Positions 9,240 through 20,100 of a stretch of DNA of 64,000 nucleotides are shown here, piece after piece. Made by a program: the position numbers and the translations under genes. The notes beneath the pieces are model-generated. The model was not told the origin of the DNA, searched no databases, and was given only the letters and a program-made list of their open reading frames with translations. Positions within the stretch are counted from its first letter, which is position 1, and each line of letters starts with the position of its first letter. The DNA is from JBCCSZ01 sp039821145. Its GTDB lineage: Bacteria > Bacteroidota > Bacteroidia > Chitinophagales > Saprospiraceae. The stretch spans positions 109,550-173,549 of the forward strand of contig JBCBOS010000017.1 in assembly GCA_039821145.1 (NCBI GenBank), read 5' to 3'.

Positions 9240-12200
9240 AAATCAATTCGTCCATGCTGTCGATGAGGTCATCGACGCTTTCCAGTAGGTCTTCTTCCTG
9301 CTCGTCCAGCTCCATCTCCTCTTCATATGTTGTACTTTGCAGGGATAGAATTTGCTCCGACAAAGCCCTTGTGTTGGGATGCTCAAAGAGATCAACGAGG
9401 CGAAGGGAGGCATTCAACGAAGCATTGATGGTATTCAGTAGATGCACCATTCTCAAAGAGTTGATGCCAAGGCTGAAAAAGCCCTCATCAATGCCAATGG
9501 CTCGTTTGCGCTTGGTCAGTTTGGACAAAGCATCGATGATCGTTTCTTGTATGTCGTTGGTGGGTGCTGCATAGGCTGTGTCCTCTTGCAGATCCTTGTG
9601 TTGCTGAGACAGGAGGGCCTTCCGATCTACTTTTCCGCTGCTGTTCATCGGAATTTTTTCGACCTGAAGGATGCTGCTCGGAATCATGTAGAGTGGCAAT
9701 TTCTTGCGCAGGAAATTCTTCAGTTGTTCGGTGCCAATCTCGGCAGATGCCTCCACAAAACACAGCATGTCTTTTTCGGTACCATCGCCTTGGGTGAGCA
9801 ATACCACTGCTCGTTCGATGGACTCGTGTTGCTGGATGACAAACTCAATTTCTCCCAACTCGATCCGATAACCCCGCCACTTGACCTGATCGTCCAATCG
9901 GCCCAAAAAGAGCAGGCTCCCATCTGCAGACCATGCCCCAAGGTCTCCGGTTCGATACAATCTTTTTTCGGGATCAAATGGATGGGGAATGAACTTTTGT
10001 ATGGTCAAGTCCGGCTTGTTGCGGTAGCCTCGGGCCAAGCTGTCACCACCAATTAAAATTTCGCCAGCAGCTCCTATGGGTGTCAACTGATGGTCGGGGG
10101 ACAAGATGTAAATGGACTCTCCGAGAAGTGGTTGGCCAATGGTCAATTCCTTGGCATCATTGAGTTTGGCAGCACTGCTCCAGATGACAGTTTCCGTAGG
10201 TCCATAGACATTGAAGACCTCGCAAGAAGAAAGGGTTCGCAAGAGCAAAAACTGAGCTGTCGTCATTGCTTCTCCCCCCACCAATAAGACCTTTAGTTTG
10301 TCCAAAAAAGTCATTGCTCTCGGCTCCAATTGGATCAATTGTTCCAGGCGAGAAGGGGTCAACTGCAAGCCATCAATTTCCGCACGCTCGATGGCCTCCA
10401 TCCATTGGAGGGGGTCATCTTTGGTGAAGAGTCTGACACTGATTCCGTTGACCAAAGTAGCCACCAATTCCAAGATGGAAATGTCAAAAGTGGCATTGGT
10501 GATGGCAGCGAAAGAAGTCAATTCCTTCATGGATAGCCGCTCGGGAATGTTCTGAACAAAGAGAACAAGACTCTGGTGTTCAATCATCACTCCTTTGGGG
10601 CGACCAGTGGAACCCGAGGTGTACAAGACGTAGGCCAAGGCATCAGACGATTGTTCTCCTGGAGCGTTCAACGGCTTCAGACTTTGCTGCACCGCTTGGA
10701 AGTCTTGAATGAACCCATCATCGATCAGCAACTGTAGGCCACTGTCCTTTTTGATGTAGTCGTTTCGCTCGTCGGGATGATGGGGGTCCAAAGGCAAGTA
10801 GGCTCCGCCCGCCTTCCAGATGGCCAAAATGGCAACCAACAACCATTCGGATCGCTCCAAACAAATGCCAATGAGATCGTCGGTGGAGATGTTGTGAGAG
10901 GCTGTCAAGTGGGCAGCCAATTTCCCAGCCAAGTCGTCCAGTTGTGAATAGGTCAGGCAAATATCATCGGTGCGAATGGCGATGGCATCCCCTTGCTGCC
11001 TGGCTTTTTCTTCGAATAGTTGAATGGTGGTGACATCCCTGGGATACTCAATATTTGCATTCGGATTGAATCCGTGAATCAATTGGTTTTGCTGCTGTGT
11101 TGTCAACAGCTCCAAGTGACTGATGGGCTGTTGAGGTTGCTCTGTGACTGCTCCCAGCAATTGTTGCAAATGGGCATTGAGTCGTTCGATGGTTTCGGGC
11201 AAGAACAAATCTGAGTTGTACTCCAATTCCAATTCGATGCCTTGCTCTTGCTCGAAAAAGTCAAAGGTAATGTCGTATTTGCTGACCCGCTCCATTGGGC
11301 CGGCATACCGTTGGACATCCAACTCTCCCAGCCCCGACTGGTCCAGTTGATCGGTGGACATCCCCTTGTTTTCCAACTTGACCATGCAGTCAAAAATCGG
11401 TTCCCGACTGGTATCTCTTGGCAAATCGAGCTGCCCTACAATTTCATCAAAGGGATACAGCTGGTGCTCATAGGCTTGCAAAATGACATCGCGTACTTTT
11501 TCCAACAATTGCAAAAAATTGTCCTGTGGCTCAAACTTCGTCCGCAAGGCCAGGGTATTGACATACAGTCCAATTTGGTTTTCCAGCTCGGGATACTCCC
11601 GGCCAGCCACTACCGTTCCCAGTATGATGTCTGTCTGCTGGGTATGGCGAAACAGCAATGTCTTGACCAAAGCAGTCAATCCTGTAAATAAGCTGACCCC
11701 TTGCTTTTTGCACAACGCCCGAAAGGCTTGCCCTTTTTTCGATTCAATGGCGACACCCAAAACAGCCCCGCGATAGGTCTTGACCCGAGGCCTGCGAAAA
11801 TCTTCGCGCAAGGCCAACACCGGCAATTCTCCTTGGAAAACTTCTTGCCAATAGGCCTGATGCTGTCCTTGATCAGACTCCCCCAGGCGTTGTGCCAACC
11901 AGTGGCAATACTCCTTGTACTGAATCCGCAAAGGAGTCAAGCCCGCAGTGGTTTTCTGCTGACGCGCATTGTAAAACGACAGCAACTCTTTTTTGAGCAC
12001 CAACATCGACCAACCATCGCTGATGATGTGATGGGTGACAAAACAAAAGACAGATCGATTTTCCCCCACTTGCACGAGCAATGCCCTGATCAATGGGCCC
12101 TTGGCCAAATCGAATGGCCGATCCTTGTGCAAACGGATGAGACTTTCCAATTCTTGGGCCGGCTGTGGGTGAGTTGTCAAATCCTCCATCTGCAACTGGA

Positions 12201-12693
12201 AACCAAAGGACTCCATCGGCAAAATGGACTGTCGGGGCATTCCACTGACATCTGTCAAAAAGACGGTGCGAAATACTTCGTGGCGTTCGATCAAATCTGC
12301 GAGGGCGGCCTGAAGATGAGCGACCGATAACTCGCCCGAAAAGGTCAAAACATCTGCCACATTGTACGCAACATTTGCTTCCTCAAACTGACTCAGCAAC
12401 CACATTCGCTGCTGGGCCGAGGAGCAAGGATAATCCACAGCAGATGGAATCAAGGGAATGAATACATCCGATGAAGAGGCAGTCGTTTGCTTTTTCAAAT
12501 ACTGAATCAGCTTTGCCTTGTGCTGTCTCAATTCCACCAGCAATTGCTCGGGAAGTTGTGCACGGTCTGACATCAACTTTAGGTTCTCACCATCCAGAGA
12601 AATGTCGATCTGTGCAGCGCGGAGTTTTGACAATAAATCTCTTACTTCCATTTGATGCTTTTGTATGGTTTGCGATGGAGGCTTGTGGATCAT
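9232..12693 (-). CDS. NRPS module C-A(Gly)-T
   Basis: Domains, approximate residues from 12693: short leader, TubC-type docking 15-70 (MEVRDLLSKLRAAQ...), condensation 80-510 with THHIISDGWS, adenylation 540-1010 with LYTSGSTGRPKG, VYGPTETVIW and SSGKVDR, and carrier 1030-1100 with FSLGINSLRM. The carrier motif is G-I-N-S-L rather than G-G-N-S-L, but the phosphopantetheine Ser is present. Specificity positions read D-I-L-Q-L-G-V-I-W-K, a glycine code. The preferred start is the ATG at 12693, whose A is the last base of the upstream TGA (TGATG); an in-frame ATG at 12738 would add 15 residues. The C-terminal tail is strikingly acidic (EQEEDLLESVDDLIDSMDE), probably a helical docking tail for the following PKS. 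Confidence 0.93.
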   Translation of the reverse strand: MIHKPPSQTIQKHQMEVRDLLSKLRAAQIDISLDGENLKLMSDRAQLPEQLLVELRQHKAKLIQYLKKQTTASSSDVFIPLIPSAVDYPCSSAQQRMWLLSQFEEANVAYNVADVLTFSGELSVAHLQAALADLIERHEVFRTVFLTDVSGMPRQSILPMESFGFQLQMEDLTTHPQPAQELESLIRLHKDRPFDLAKGPLIRALLVQVGENRSVFCFVTHHIISDGWSMLVLKKELLSFYNARQQKTTAGLTPLRIQYKEYCHWLAQRLGESDQGQHQAYWQEVFQGELPVLALREDFRRPRVKTYRGAVLGVAIESKKGQAFRALCKKQGVSLFTGLTALVKTLLFRHTQQTDIILGTVVAGREYPELENQIGLYVNTLALRTKFEPQDNFLQLLEKVRDVILQAYEHQLYPFDEIVGQLDLPRDTSREPIFDCMVKLENKGMSTDQLDQSGLGELDVQRYAGPMERVSKYDITFDFFEQEQGIELELEYNSDLFLPETIERLNAHLQQLLGAVTEQPQQPISHLELLTTQQQNQLIHGFNPNANIEYPRDVTTIQLFEEKARQQGDAIAIRTDDICLTYSQLDDLAGKLAAHLTASHNISTDDLIGICLERSEWLLVAILAIWKAGGAYLPLDPHHPDERNDYIKKDSGLQLLIDDGFIQDFQAVQQSLKPLNAPGEQSSDALAYVLYTSGSTGRPKGVMIEHQSLVLFVQNIPERLSMKELTSFAAITNATFDISILELVATLVNGISVRLFTKDDPLQWMEAIERAEIDGLQLTPSRLEQLIQLEPRAMTFLDKLKVLLVGGEAMTTAQFLLLRTLSSCEVFNVYGPTETVIWSSAAKLNDAKELTIGQPLLGESIYILSPDHQLTPIGAAGEILIGGDSLARGYRNKPDLTIQKFIPHPFDPEKRLYRTGDLGAWSADGSLLFLGRLDDQVKWRGYRIELGEIEFVIQQHESIERAVVLLTQGDGTEKDMLCFVEASAEIGTEQLKNFLRKKLPLYMIPSSILQVEKIPMNSSGKVDRKALLSQQHKDLQEDTAYAAPTNDIQETIIDALSKLTKRKRAIGIDEGFFSLGINSLRMVHLLNTINASLNASLRLVDLFEHPNTRALSEQILSLQSTTYEEEMELDEQEEDLLESVDDLIDSMDELIYE

Positions 12694-15600
12694 CAGATGA
12701 TCGATTCGTATTTTTTCGTGCTCTTTTGATTGAGCCATATTTTCTCGTCCAGCAGTTGGGCAATGTTGGAAATGTGGCGAGCCACGAAGAAATCGTGCAA
12801 GGACAACTCTGTTGCAAAAGACTTCTTGATCCGTTGCAGCAATACCATTGCCTTGAGGGAGTCTCCACCAATTTCAAAGAAACTGTCTTCGACACCAATG
12901 CCTTCCAATCCAAAAAATTGTTCGTAGATCGCTACCAGCTTTTCTTCTGTATCTGATCCTGCCTGTTTGAAATTGGCGGAGATGGCACTTCGATCCAATC
13001 GATTGCGGACATCGGACGCTTGCTCTGCTTCCAGTATTTTTTCGGTGAGCAGGTGCTTGACCAATTCTCTGTTTTGGCGGTAGGCCTCATTGAGATCAGA
13101 GCGCCAAATGACTTGGACAGGAAGCTTCAGAGAAATGCATTTTTCCAACAACTCCCAAGCTTCTTTTCTGTCGATGCTGAATTTCATTGCCTCGGCCTGT
13201 TCTTCAACGGTGAGATGACTCATCGCCGTAACTGCCATGCCTGTATCTTTGACCGCATTCCACTCGATGCTGAGCATGGGAAAATGGTCTGAAACCGATT
13301 CTGCAAAGGCATCTTGGTAGACGTTGGCTGCAACATAAGCAGCCTGGCCAAAGGAGGAGAGCGAGGCAGCAGTTGAAGAAAAGTTGACAAAAAAGTCCAG
13401 CGGGTGATCTTGGAAAATGTTGTAAAGCAGTTTCGTCCCCTCCAACTTGGGGTGAAAGACTGCCTCATCATCTTCTTGGGTTCGAAGCAAAATGATTCCT
13501 CCCAAGTCTGCCTTTCCAGCTGCGTGAATCACTCCAGTCACAGGTCCTACCACCTCTTCTATGGCCTTGAGTTGGCGACTGATGGAGGCTTGATTGGTGA
13601 AATCCGACTGGATGTAGTGAACCTGTGAGGCTCCCTCTGTGGCCAATTCTCGAAGCAATTCCTCTGGTCTTTCGCTGCGTCCGGAAAGAATGAGTGTTGC
13701 TTGGTACTTTTTGGCCAACTGCTTGGCAAATAGGCTTCCCAATCCACCTGTTGCACCTGTGATGAAATAAACGCCCCCTTTTTGGAATGCCGGAGCAGAG
13801 GTCAATGGCTGACTGCCAATTTTCTCAAATTGCTTGATGTATCTGGACTTGCCGCGGATGGCAATTTCCTGTTCGTCAGTTGTCATCTCCAACTCCTGTA
13901 CAAGCGCTTGCAAGCGCAAGGGGCTTGCATCTGGCAGGTCGATGATGCGGATGGAGATGTTTTCAAATTCTCTGGATACGGACTTCAAAGCACCTACTGT
14001 CAGAGACTTTGCCGGATGGATGACTTCCTCCTCTGTGACACTTTGCCAGCCATTGCCGATCATGTCAAATTGCAATTTTTCAGCTGTGAATTTTTCAGCA
14101 AAAATTTTGGCGATGTTCACAATGCATCGATATCCAATGTCTTTCCAATGAGCAAGCGAATGATCCTGAGGTTCTTCCTCAAAGGTCCACCCAAAAAGAA
14201 TGTGGCTGATCGCTTGTTGGTCATCCTGTACCTGTTGAAATAGTTGGGCGAGATCAGCAAAGTGTGCGGCATTGATCTGGTACTCCCCACTGCTGATTTT
14301 TTGGTACTGCTCTCCCCTGTAGACCCAAATGATCTTGTCTTTTCTGTCCTTCCAGCTTCTTGCCAATTTCTCTTTCCAGACATCATCTGCAAAGACGAGC
14401 GTATGACCTTGGAGGTGATCAACAGCAGTGGGCAACCAGAAAGATTTTTTCCAACTGATGGCGTGTATCCACTCTGCCGGATCGGAGCTGACCAAATCCT
14501 TCAAAGCAGGCAACTTTCCAGCCAGTATTTCGGCGGGGTTGACAGCAGTGGGAAAGACCGTGGGTTCAAATGCATAGGTTGGAAGAGGCATCCGGGAACG
14601 ATCTTCACCCTCATACAATTTTGACCAATCAAGAGACAAACCATATTGCCAAAGGCGTCCCAATTGCCTACTCAGATAAATTTCATCTTCTACAGTCTCT
14701 TTGGGATGGCGGACCAAGTTGACAGCCGTTGGCCTGTTCTGGTTGTTGCTCCATTTCTCTCTCAATAGGATGGACAAGCTGTTGCTGGAACCTGTCTCGA
14801 TGAACAGCAAGTTTGGATTCTGTGCCAAGAGATGATCAATGCCGTTGGCAAAACGGACGGTCTGGCGCATGTGTCGGAGCCAATATTCCACCGAGCAAGC
14901 TTCCTTGGATTCGATCAATGTACCGCTGACACCTGAGACAAAGGGAAGTTCCAAAGAACCGAAGTTTACTTGTCTGAGTGCCGCCTCAAAATCTGGAAGC
15001 AATTCGTCAATCATGTGAGAATGACCAGCGATGGAGGCGTGCAAGCGAACAAATACTTGCTCGTCTTTCTCCAGGCGACCCATCAATGTCTCAATGGCCG
15101 GTACACTTCCGGAAAGCACGCTTTGATTGGGTCCGTTGATGGCAGCCAGCGCAATGTCCTCATTGAGGTATGGGGCCAATTCCGATTCTGCCAATTGAAC
15201 ACTCAGCATGGCACCAGCTGGCATTCGGTCCATCAGTTCACCCCGGCGAACCACCAGGCGCAGGGCATCTTCAAAGCTGAATATCCCACTCAAGCAAGCA
15301 GCGGCATACTCTCCCAAACTGTGTCCAATCATGTAAGTGGGTGTCACCCCAAAATGCATCAGCAAACGCGCCGTCGCATATTCAAACAGAAAGAGGACAG
15401 GTTGGGTATGCAACATCTCGTTGATCCGACCGTCGCCGTCCTGCTCCGGATAAATGATGCTGCGATAATCAATGTTCGTTATGCTCTCTAGTATTTGAAA
15501 ACCTTGATCCATGGTCTCTTTGAAGACAGGCAGGGAATGGTACAGCTCCTTGCCCATGTTGACATACTGGGTACCCGCTCCGGAAAACATGAAAACAGCT

Positions 15601-17192
15601 GACTTCTGGGCGAGGCCTGCCGGATGGATTCTCTGGGCAAGATCAGTTGCAGAAAGGCGTTCCAGCAGTTCCTCTCGATTGCCAAAAGTAGTGGCAAAAC
15701 GATGAGAAAAATCCCTTCGCCCCAACTGCAATGAGTGGGTCATGTCCCGTAAGTCGGTCTCAGGATTTACCAATAAATGGGCCTTTAGACGACTGATGTA
15801 AGTCTGCAGCGACGCAGATGATTTGGCAGAAAGCGTCAATAGAGTTGGCTTGTTGGAAAGGGCCTTGGACGGCTGTTGGAAAGGCGCTTCTTCCAGAATC
15901 AGATGGGCATTTGTTCCCCCCAATCCCAGCGAACTGACCGCTGCCCTGCGTGGTCCATTTGATCCCTCCCGCCACTCTCTCAAGCGATCATTGACAAAGA
16001 AAGGTCCCTTGTCAAAAGGAATGGCTGGGTTTGGCGCAGTGAAATTCAGGGAGGGTGGAATTTGCTTGTGCTTGAGGGCGAGTGCTGCTTTCAACAAACC
16101 CGCAATGCCCGCCGCTGTATCCAAATGTCCAATGTTTGTTTTGACCGATCCGATGGGGCAACTGGCAGGACCTTTGCCCATGCCATAGGCTGCATTGAGG
16201 GCCTTGACTTCGATGGGATCGCCCAATTTCGTCCCCGTTCCATGTGCCTCCACATAGCCAATGGACGAGGGATCTACTCTCGAAAATCGAAGGGCTGCCT
16301 TGATGCATTCTGCCTGCCCGTCGATGCTGGGAGCAGTATAGCCCACCTTGCGCAGGCCATCGTTGTTGATCGCTCCACCCTTGATGATGGCGTAGATGTG
16401 GTCCTTGTCGGCAATGGCCTCTTTGAGTCTTTTGAGCACCACCAATCCAGCCCCCTCTCCCCTGATCGTTCCATTGGCCTGTTGGTCGAAGGCACGGCAG
16501 TGACCGTCCTTGGAGACGATGGATCCTTCCTCGTAAAAGTATCCCTTGGTCTGATCCGTGAGCAGAGAAATTCCTCCGGCGATGGCCAACTTCGACTCCC
16601 CCATCAACAGACTTTTGCAAGCCATGTGGACACTGACCAAGGAGGTGGAGCAAGCCGTTTGAATGGACATGGAAGGACCGCGAAGATCGAGCTTGTAAGA
16701 AGGCACCGTTGTCAAGTAGTCCTTGCTGCTGACCATCGACAAGGCAATGTCATTGACCTTTTGCGACTCGTTGATGATCTTGGTGTAGACCCGCCAATTG
16801 AGGTCTTCACCACCACCTGCAAATAGGCCGATGGAACCATTGATGCTTTGGGGATCATAGCCCGCGTCTTCCAATGCCTCCCAGATGCACTCGTGAAAGG
16901 TGCGCAGGGCGGGATTCATCATGGAGGCCTCATCTGGTCGGTAGCCAAAAAAGGCGGCATCAAAGGTTTCTTTGCCTGGAAACTCCGATTGGGCCAGGAC
17001 AAAATTTTCGTCCTCAATTTGGGATTTGGGAATGCCCTTGGCCCTGGCTTCTTCAGCCGTCAGGACCTGGACACATTCCTTGCCCGCAGTCAGATTGTTC
17101 CAAAACTCTTGTGGATTTTTGGCGGCAGGCATTCTACACGACATGCCAATGATGGCCAATTCCAATCCGTTGTATGATGGCTTTTTACTCAT
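12693..17192 (-). CDS. Type I polyketide synthase, KS-AT-KR-ACP
   Basis: A sister of the PKS at 4722-9239 with the same domain order and length. KS has QTACSTSL, EAHGTGT and NIGHLDTA. AT has GHSLGEY and the loop SIAGHS. KR has TGATGGLG and the catalytic set in SSTAASLSSFGQAAYVAAN. ACP has EIGGDSLKAM. It lacks DH, ER and methyltransferase, so it should install one reduced C2 unit on the aminoacyl intermediate from the NRPS encoded just upstream. The ATG at 17192 overlaps the upstream stop as ATGAGTAA (8 nt), the same overlap size as at 9239. A TTG at 17216 would add eight residues and is less likely. The C-terminus ends KKYESII, a candidate docking strand for the TubC-type domain of the next NRPS. 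Confidence 0.95.
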   Translation of the reverse strand: MSKKPSYNGLELAIIGMSCRMPAAKNPQEFWNNLTAGKECVQVLTAEEARAKGIPKSQIEDENFVLAQSEFPGKETFDAAFFGYRPDEASMMNPALRTFHECIWEALEDAGYDPQSINGSIGLFAGGGEDLNWRVYTKIINESQKVNDIALSMVSSKDYLTTVPSYKLDLRGPSMSIQTACSTSLVSVHMACKSLLMGESKLAIAGGISLLTDQTKGYFYEEGSIVSKDGHCRAFDQQANGTIRGEGAGLVVLKRLKEAIADKDHIYAIIKGGAINNDGLRKVGYTAPSIDGQAECIKAALRFSRVDPSSIGYVEAHGTGTKLGDPIEVKALNAAYGMGKGPASCPIGSVKTNIGHLDTAAGIAGLLKAALALKHKQIPPSLNFTAPNPAIPFDKGPFFVNDRLREWREGSNGPRRAAVSSLGLGGTNAHLILEEAPFQQPSKALSNKPTLLTLSAKSSASLQTYISRLKAHLLVNPETDLRDMTHSLQLGRRDFSHRFATTFGNREELLERLSATDLAQRIHPAGLAQKSAVFMFSGAGTQYVNMGKELYHSLPVFKETMDQGFQILESITNIDYRSIIYPEQDGDGRINEMLHTQPVLFLFEYATARLLMHFGVTPTYMIGHSLGEYAAACLSGIFSFEDALRLVVRRGELMDRMPAGAMLSVQLAESELAPYLNEDIALAAINGPNQSVLSGSVPAIETLMGRLEKDEQVFVRLHASIAGHSHMIDELLPDFEAALRQVNFGSLELPFVSGVSGTLIESKEACSVEYWLRHMRQTVRFANGIDHLLAQNPNLLFIETGSSNSLSILLREKWSNNQNRPTAVNLVRHPKETVEDEIYLSRQLGRLWQYGLSLDWSKLYEGEDRSRMPLPTYAFEPTVFPTAVNPAEILAGKLPALKDLVSSDPAEWIHAISWKKSFWLPTAVDHLQGHTLVFADDVWKEKLARSWKDRKDKIIWVYRGEQYQKISSGEYQINAAHFADLAQLFQQVQDDQQAISHILFGWTFEEEPQDHSLAHWKDIGYRCIVNIAKIFAEKFTAEKLQFDMIGNGWQSVTEEEVIHPAKSLTVGALKSVSREFENISIRIIDLPDASPLRLQALVQELEMTTDEQEIAIRGKSRYIKQFEKIGSQPLTSAPAFQKGGVYFITGATGGLGSLFAKQLAKKYQATLILSGRSERPEELLRELATEGASQVHYIQSDFTNQASISRQLKAIEEVVGPVTGVIHAAGKADLGGIILLRTQEDDEAVFHPKLEGTKLLYNIFQDHPLDFFVNFSSTAASLSSFGQAAYVAANVYQDAFAESVSDHFPMLSIEWNAVKDTGMAVTAMSHLTVEEQAEAMKFSIDRKEAWELLEKCISLKLPVQVIWRSDLNEAYRQNRELVKHLLTEKILEAEQASDVRNRLDRSAISANFKQAGSDTEEKLVAIYEQFFGLEGIGVEDSFFEIGGDSLKAMVLLQRIKKSFATELSLHDFFVARHISNIAQLLDEKIWLNQKSTKKYESII

Positions 17193-20100
17193 TACTAAAC
17201 TGATTGATGATGTCAAAAGTGTTGCTCATCACATCCACAGATGCATCCAGCTCTTCTTCTGACAGTTGTTTCTTTTGTTCCTTTTCTTGTAAGAAATCGG
17301 ACAGTGCGCGGATGGTGGTGTAGCTGAATGCATCCACATGGCTGATTTCTTTGGCAAATTTTTTCCCAACCCGTCCAATCATTCGCAAGACGCTGATGGA
17401 GTTTCCACCGATGTCGAAAAAGTTGTCGTGGATGCCAATTTGCGATTGGGGAAGCTTGAGTACCTGACTCCATATTTCTGCCAAATCACTGTCTACCTCA
17501 TCGCGAGGAGGCATGTAGTTCTCATTTCTGTATCCACTTTGGACATCCCACTTTCGAAGGCGATTTTTGTCCAGCTTTCCACTGGGCATGAGCGGAAACT
17601 CGTCAAGCACTGTGAAGAAAGAAGGAATCATGTAGGGAGGAAGAATGGTCTGTAAAAAGCTGCGCAATTCTTCGGTTCTCACGGTTTGCTGAGAGGTAAA
17701 AAATGCCAACAAGCGCTTCTCCTCCCCTTCTCGCTGTCCAATCAAGACAACTGCGGAATGAATGCCTTGGTAGCGTTTCATGGCTGCCTCAATGTCTCCC
17801 AACTCAATGCGGTGTCCCTTGAATTTTACCTGGTCATCTTTTCGATCGATGAAGACAATGTGGCCATCCGCTGTCCATTTACCCAAGTCTCCTGTCCGGT
17901 ACAATCGCTGGTTTTCTTCAAAGGGATGCTTGACAAATTTTTCCTCCGTCAAGACTGGCCGGTGGAGGTAATATTCTGCCAGGCCATCACCAGCAATGCA
18001 GATTTCCCCTGGTACACCAATGGGGGCAATTTCGTTTTCTTCTGTCAAGACATAGAGTGATTCTCCTGCCAGGGCTTTGCCAATGGTACAAATGGGAGAA
18101 TCGTCCAAATCCAAAATGCTGCTGTAAATCGTTGTCTCTGTCGGACCGTAAAAATTGACGACTTTTGTATTGGTCAATTGCTTGAGTTGTACAAATTGCT
18201 CTTGACGCATCGCCTCTCCTCCAAGGACCAACAATTGAAGAGAGGACAAGGTCTGGAAAAGCTCATCGTCCAATTCCCGGAGCTGCTCCAGGCGAGAGGG
18301 AGTCAATTGAACAGCATCGATGGCCTTCTCCTTTATTTTTTGCAATACCTCTGACTTGTCTTCATTGGAAAAAAGATGGAGGGTTTTGCCGTGGAGCAAA
18401 GCACCGAAAATTTCCAGAAGGGATACATCAAAAGTGAAGTTGGTGAGCGATCCCATGCAGCTCATTTCAGATAGTGCCAAACAGTCCGGGAGATTGTCGA
18501 TGAACACACTGAGAGAAGCATGAGAAATGGCGACTCCTTTTGGCTTGCCAGTAGAGCCGGAGGTATAGAATACATAGGCCAAATCACTGCCCTTGCCACT
18601 CCTCTCGGGACCATTGGCAGAAAGTTTATCCACTTTGTTTTTGAACTCCTCAATGGATGCATCGTCAATCAAGATGTTGCACTTGCTATCGGCGAGAATG
18701 AAATCGATGCGCTCTTTGGGCAGCAATGGATCGAGTGGCAAATACACGGCTCCTGCTTTCAATATGCCCAGCAGAATGGGGATGATCCAATCAGAACGTT
18801 CGATCATGACACCAATCAATGTCCCTTTGGCAAAACCTGCTTGGCTGCTCAAGTAATGGGCCCATTGGTTCGATGCAGTTTCAATTTCCTGAAATGTCCA
18901 TTGACGATCTTTGAATGCCACCGCCAAGTCATCAGCACAAACTGCCAGTTGTTTTCTGAAGACATCAATGACATGTTCCTTGGGCAGTTGCTTTTTGCCA
19001 TTGGCGGTAAACTGGTGAAGTATCTTGTTGCGTTCTGTCTCTGACAAATAAGGACAGGCATTCATCCGTGCTGTTGGTTGCGAACAGACGAACGACAGGA
19101 TGCGAACATACATCTCCATCAAATACTGCATGCTCAGTCCCGATGTCAAAGAAGTGCTTGTCAAAAATTGTATGTCAAAGGAATCCGCCGATTCCCTCAC
19201 AGCGCAGAGCAGTTGATTCGAAGGCAAATCAGTTGTATCCATGGTGCTGTCTGGAGCATATGTGAATGCCACTTCCAGAGAATTGGCATTTCCTCTTGTG
19301 AGCTGTAGTAGATCTTGTGTCCACAGTCCATCAAAAGCTTGCATCTCTTCTCGCTTGGCAGTCATTTGCTGCAAGAAATCGGCCACCGTCACATTGGGTT
19401 GATGTGCGTGTTGCAAAGGCAGTTGTGCCAAGCTTGTTCCCAGAAGGTGATTGGCAATCCTCTTTCTCTGTGGTGCCTCAATGCCAATCAAAGTACTGGG
19501 TTGCCCCGAGATGATTTTGACCAAATAAGAAAGCGATGCCAGGAATATGTCTTCCTGCGACACCTTTGTTTTCCTCACCACTTCTTTCAATTGGCTGGCC
19601 ACTTCTGCTGGCAATTGGCATTGACTGTGGTCTTTTTGTGGTACATCTGAAAACAGTTCCAGCGGAGCATAGTCTGATAAACAAGCGGTCCAAAAATCTG
19701 TAAAACCAATTTTGCGATTGCCCAAAAAGTGAATGTCATCGACAGTCTTTGGTTGAGAAGAGAGCAGTTGCTCAAAGTGGTTCAACAAATCTTTCAAGGC
19801 TTCTTTGGAGAAAATTGATCCCTGGGCCACGACCTGCAACTGACATTGGTCTTGAGTCAGATCGATGACAAATCGCAAGTCAAATTCGTCGGAAGGCAGA
19901 GATGCCAATACCCCTTCGAATTCAAAAGCCACATTGCTGTATCCTTCTATACCACCGATGAGTTCCAATGGATAGTATTGATTTTTGAAAGCGTACTTGA
20001 GGGCCGTTTTGACCTGATCCAAATGATCTTCCAGAGATTGCTTTGCTTCAAACTGTGATGCGATGGGTAGAAACTGAGCCTGGTCTGTCCCCTTCATTCG

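Noticed and set aside
12694..12738. Upstream ATG at 12738 for the glycine NRPS
   Set aside because: The ATG at 12693 overlaps the stop of the preceding gene as TGATG, the usual sign of re-initiation; the 15 extra residues match nothing in the paralogues.
4722..17192. Firm call of malonyl versus methylmalonyl for the two ATs
   Set aside because: GHSLG favours malonyl, but the second motif (SIAAHS, SIAGHS) matches neither the HAFHS nor the YASHS signature, so it is left as probable malonyl.
17193..17216. TTG start at 17216 for the PKS, and TTG at 20418 for the preceding NRPS
   Set aside because: Both are TTG codons with ATG starts a few codons downstream (17192 and 20391); N-terminal lengths of paralogues favour the ATG for the PKS, and the ATG is the more common choice for the NRPS.
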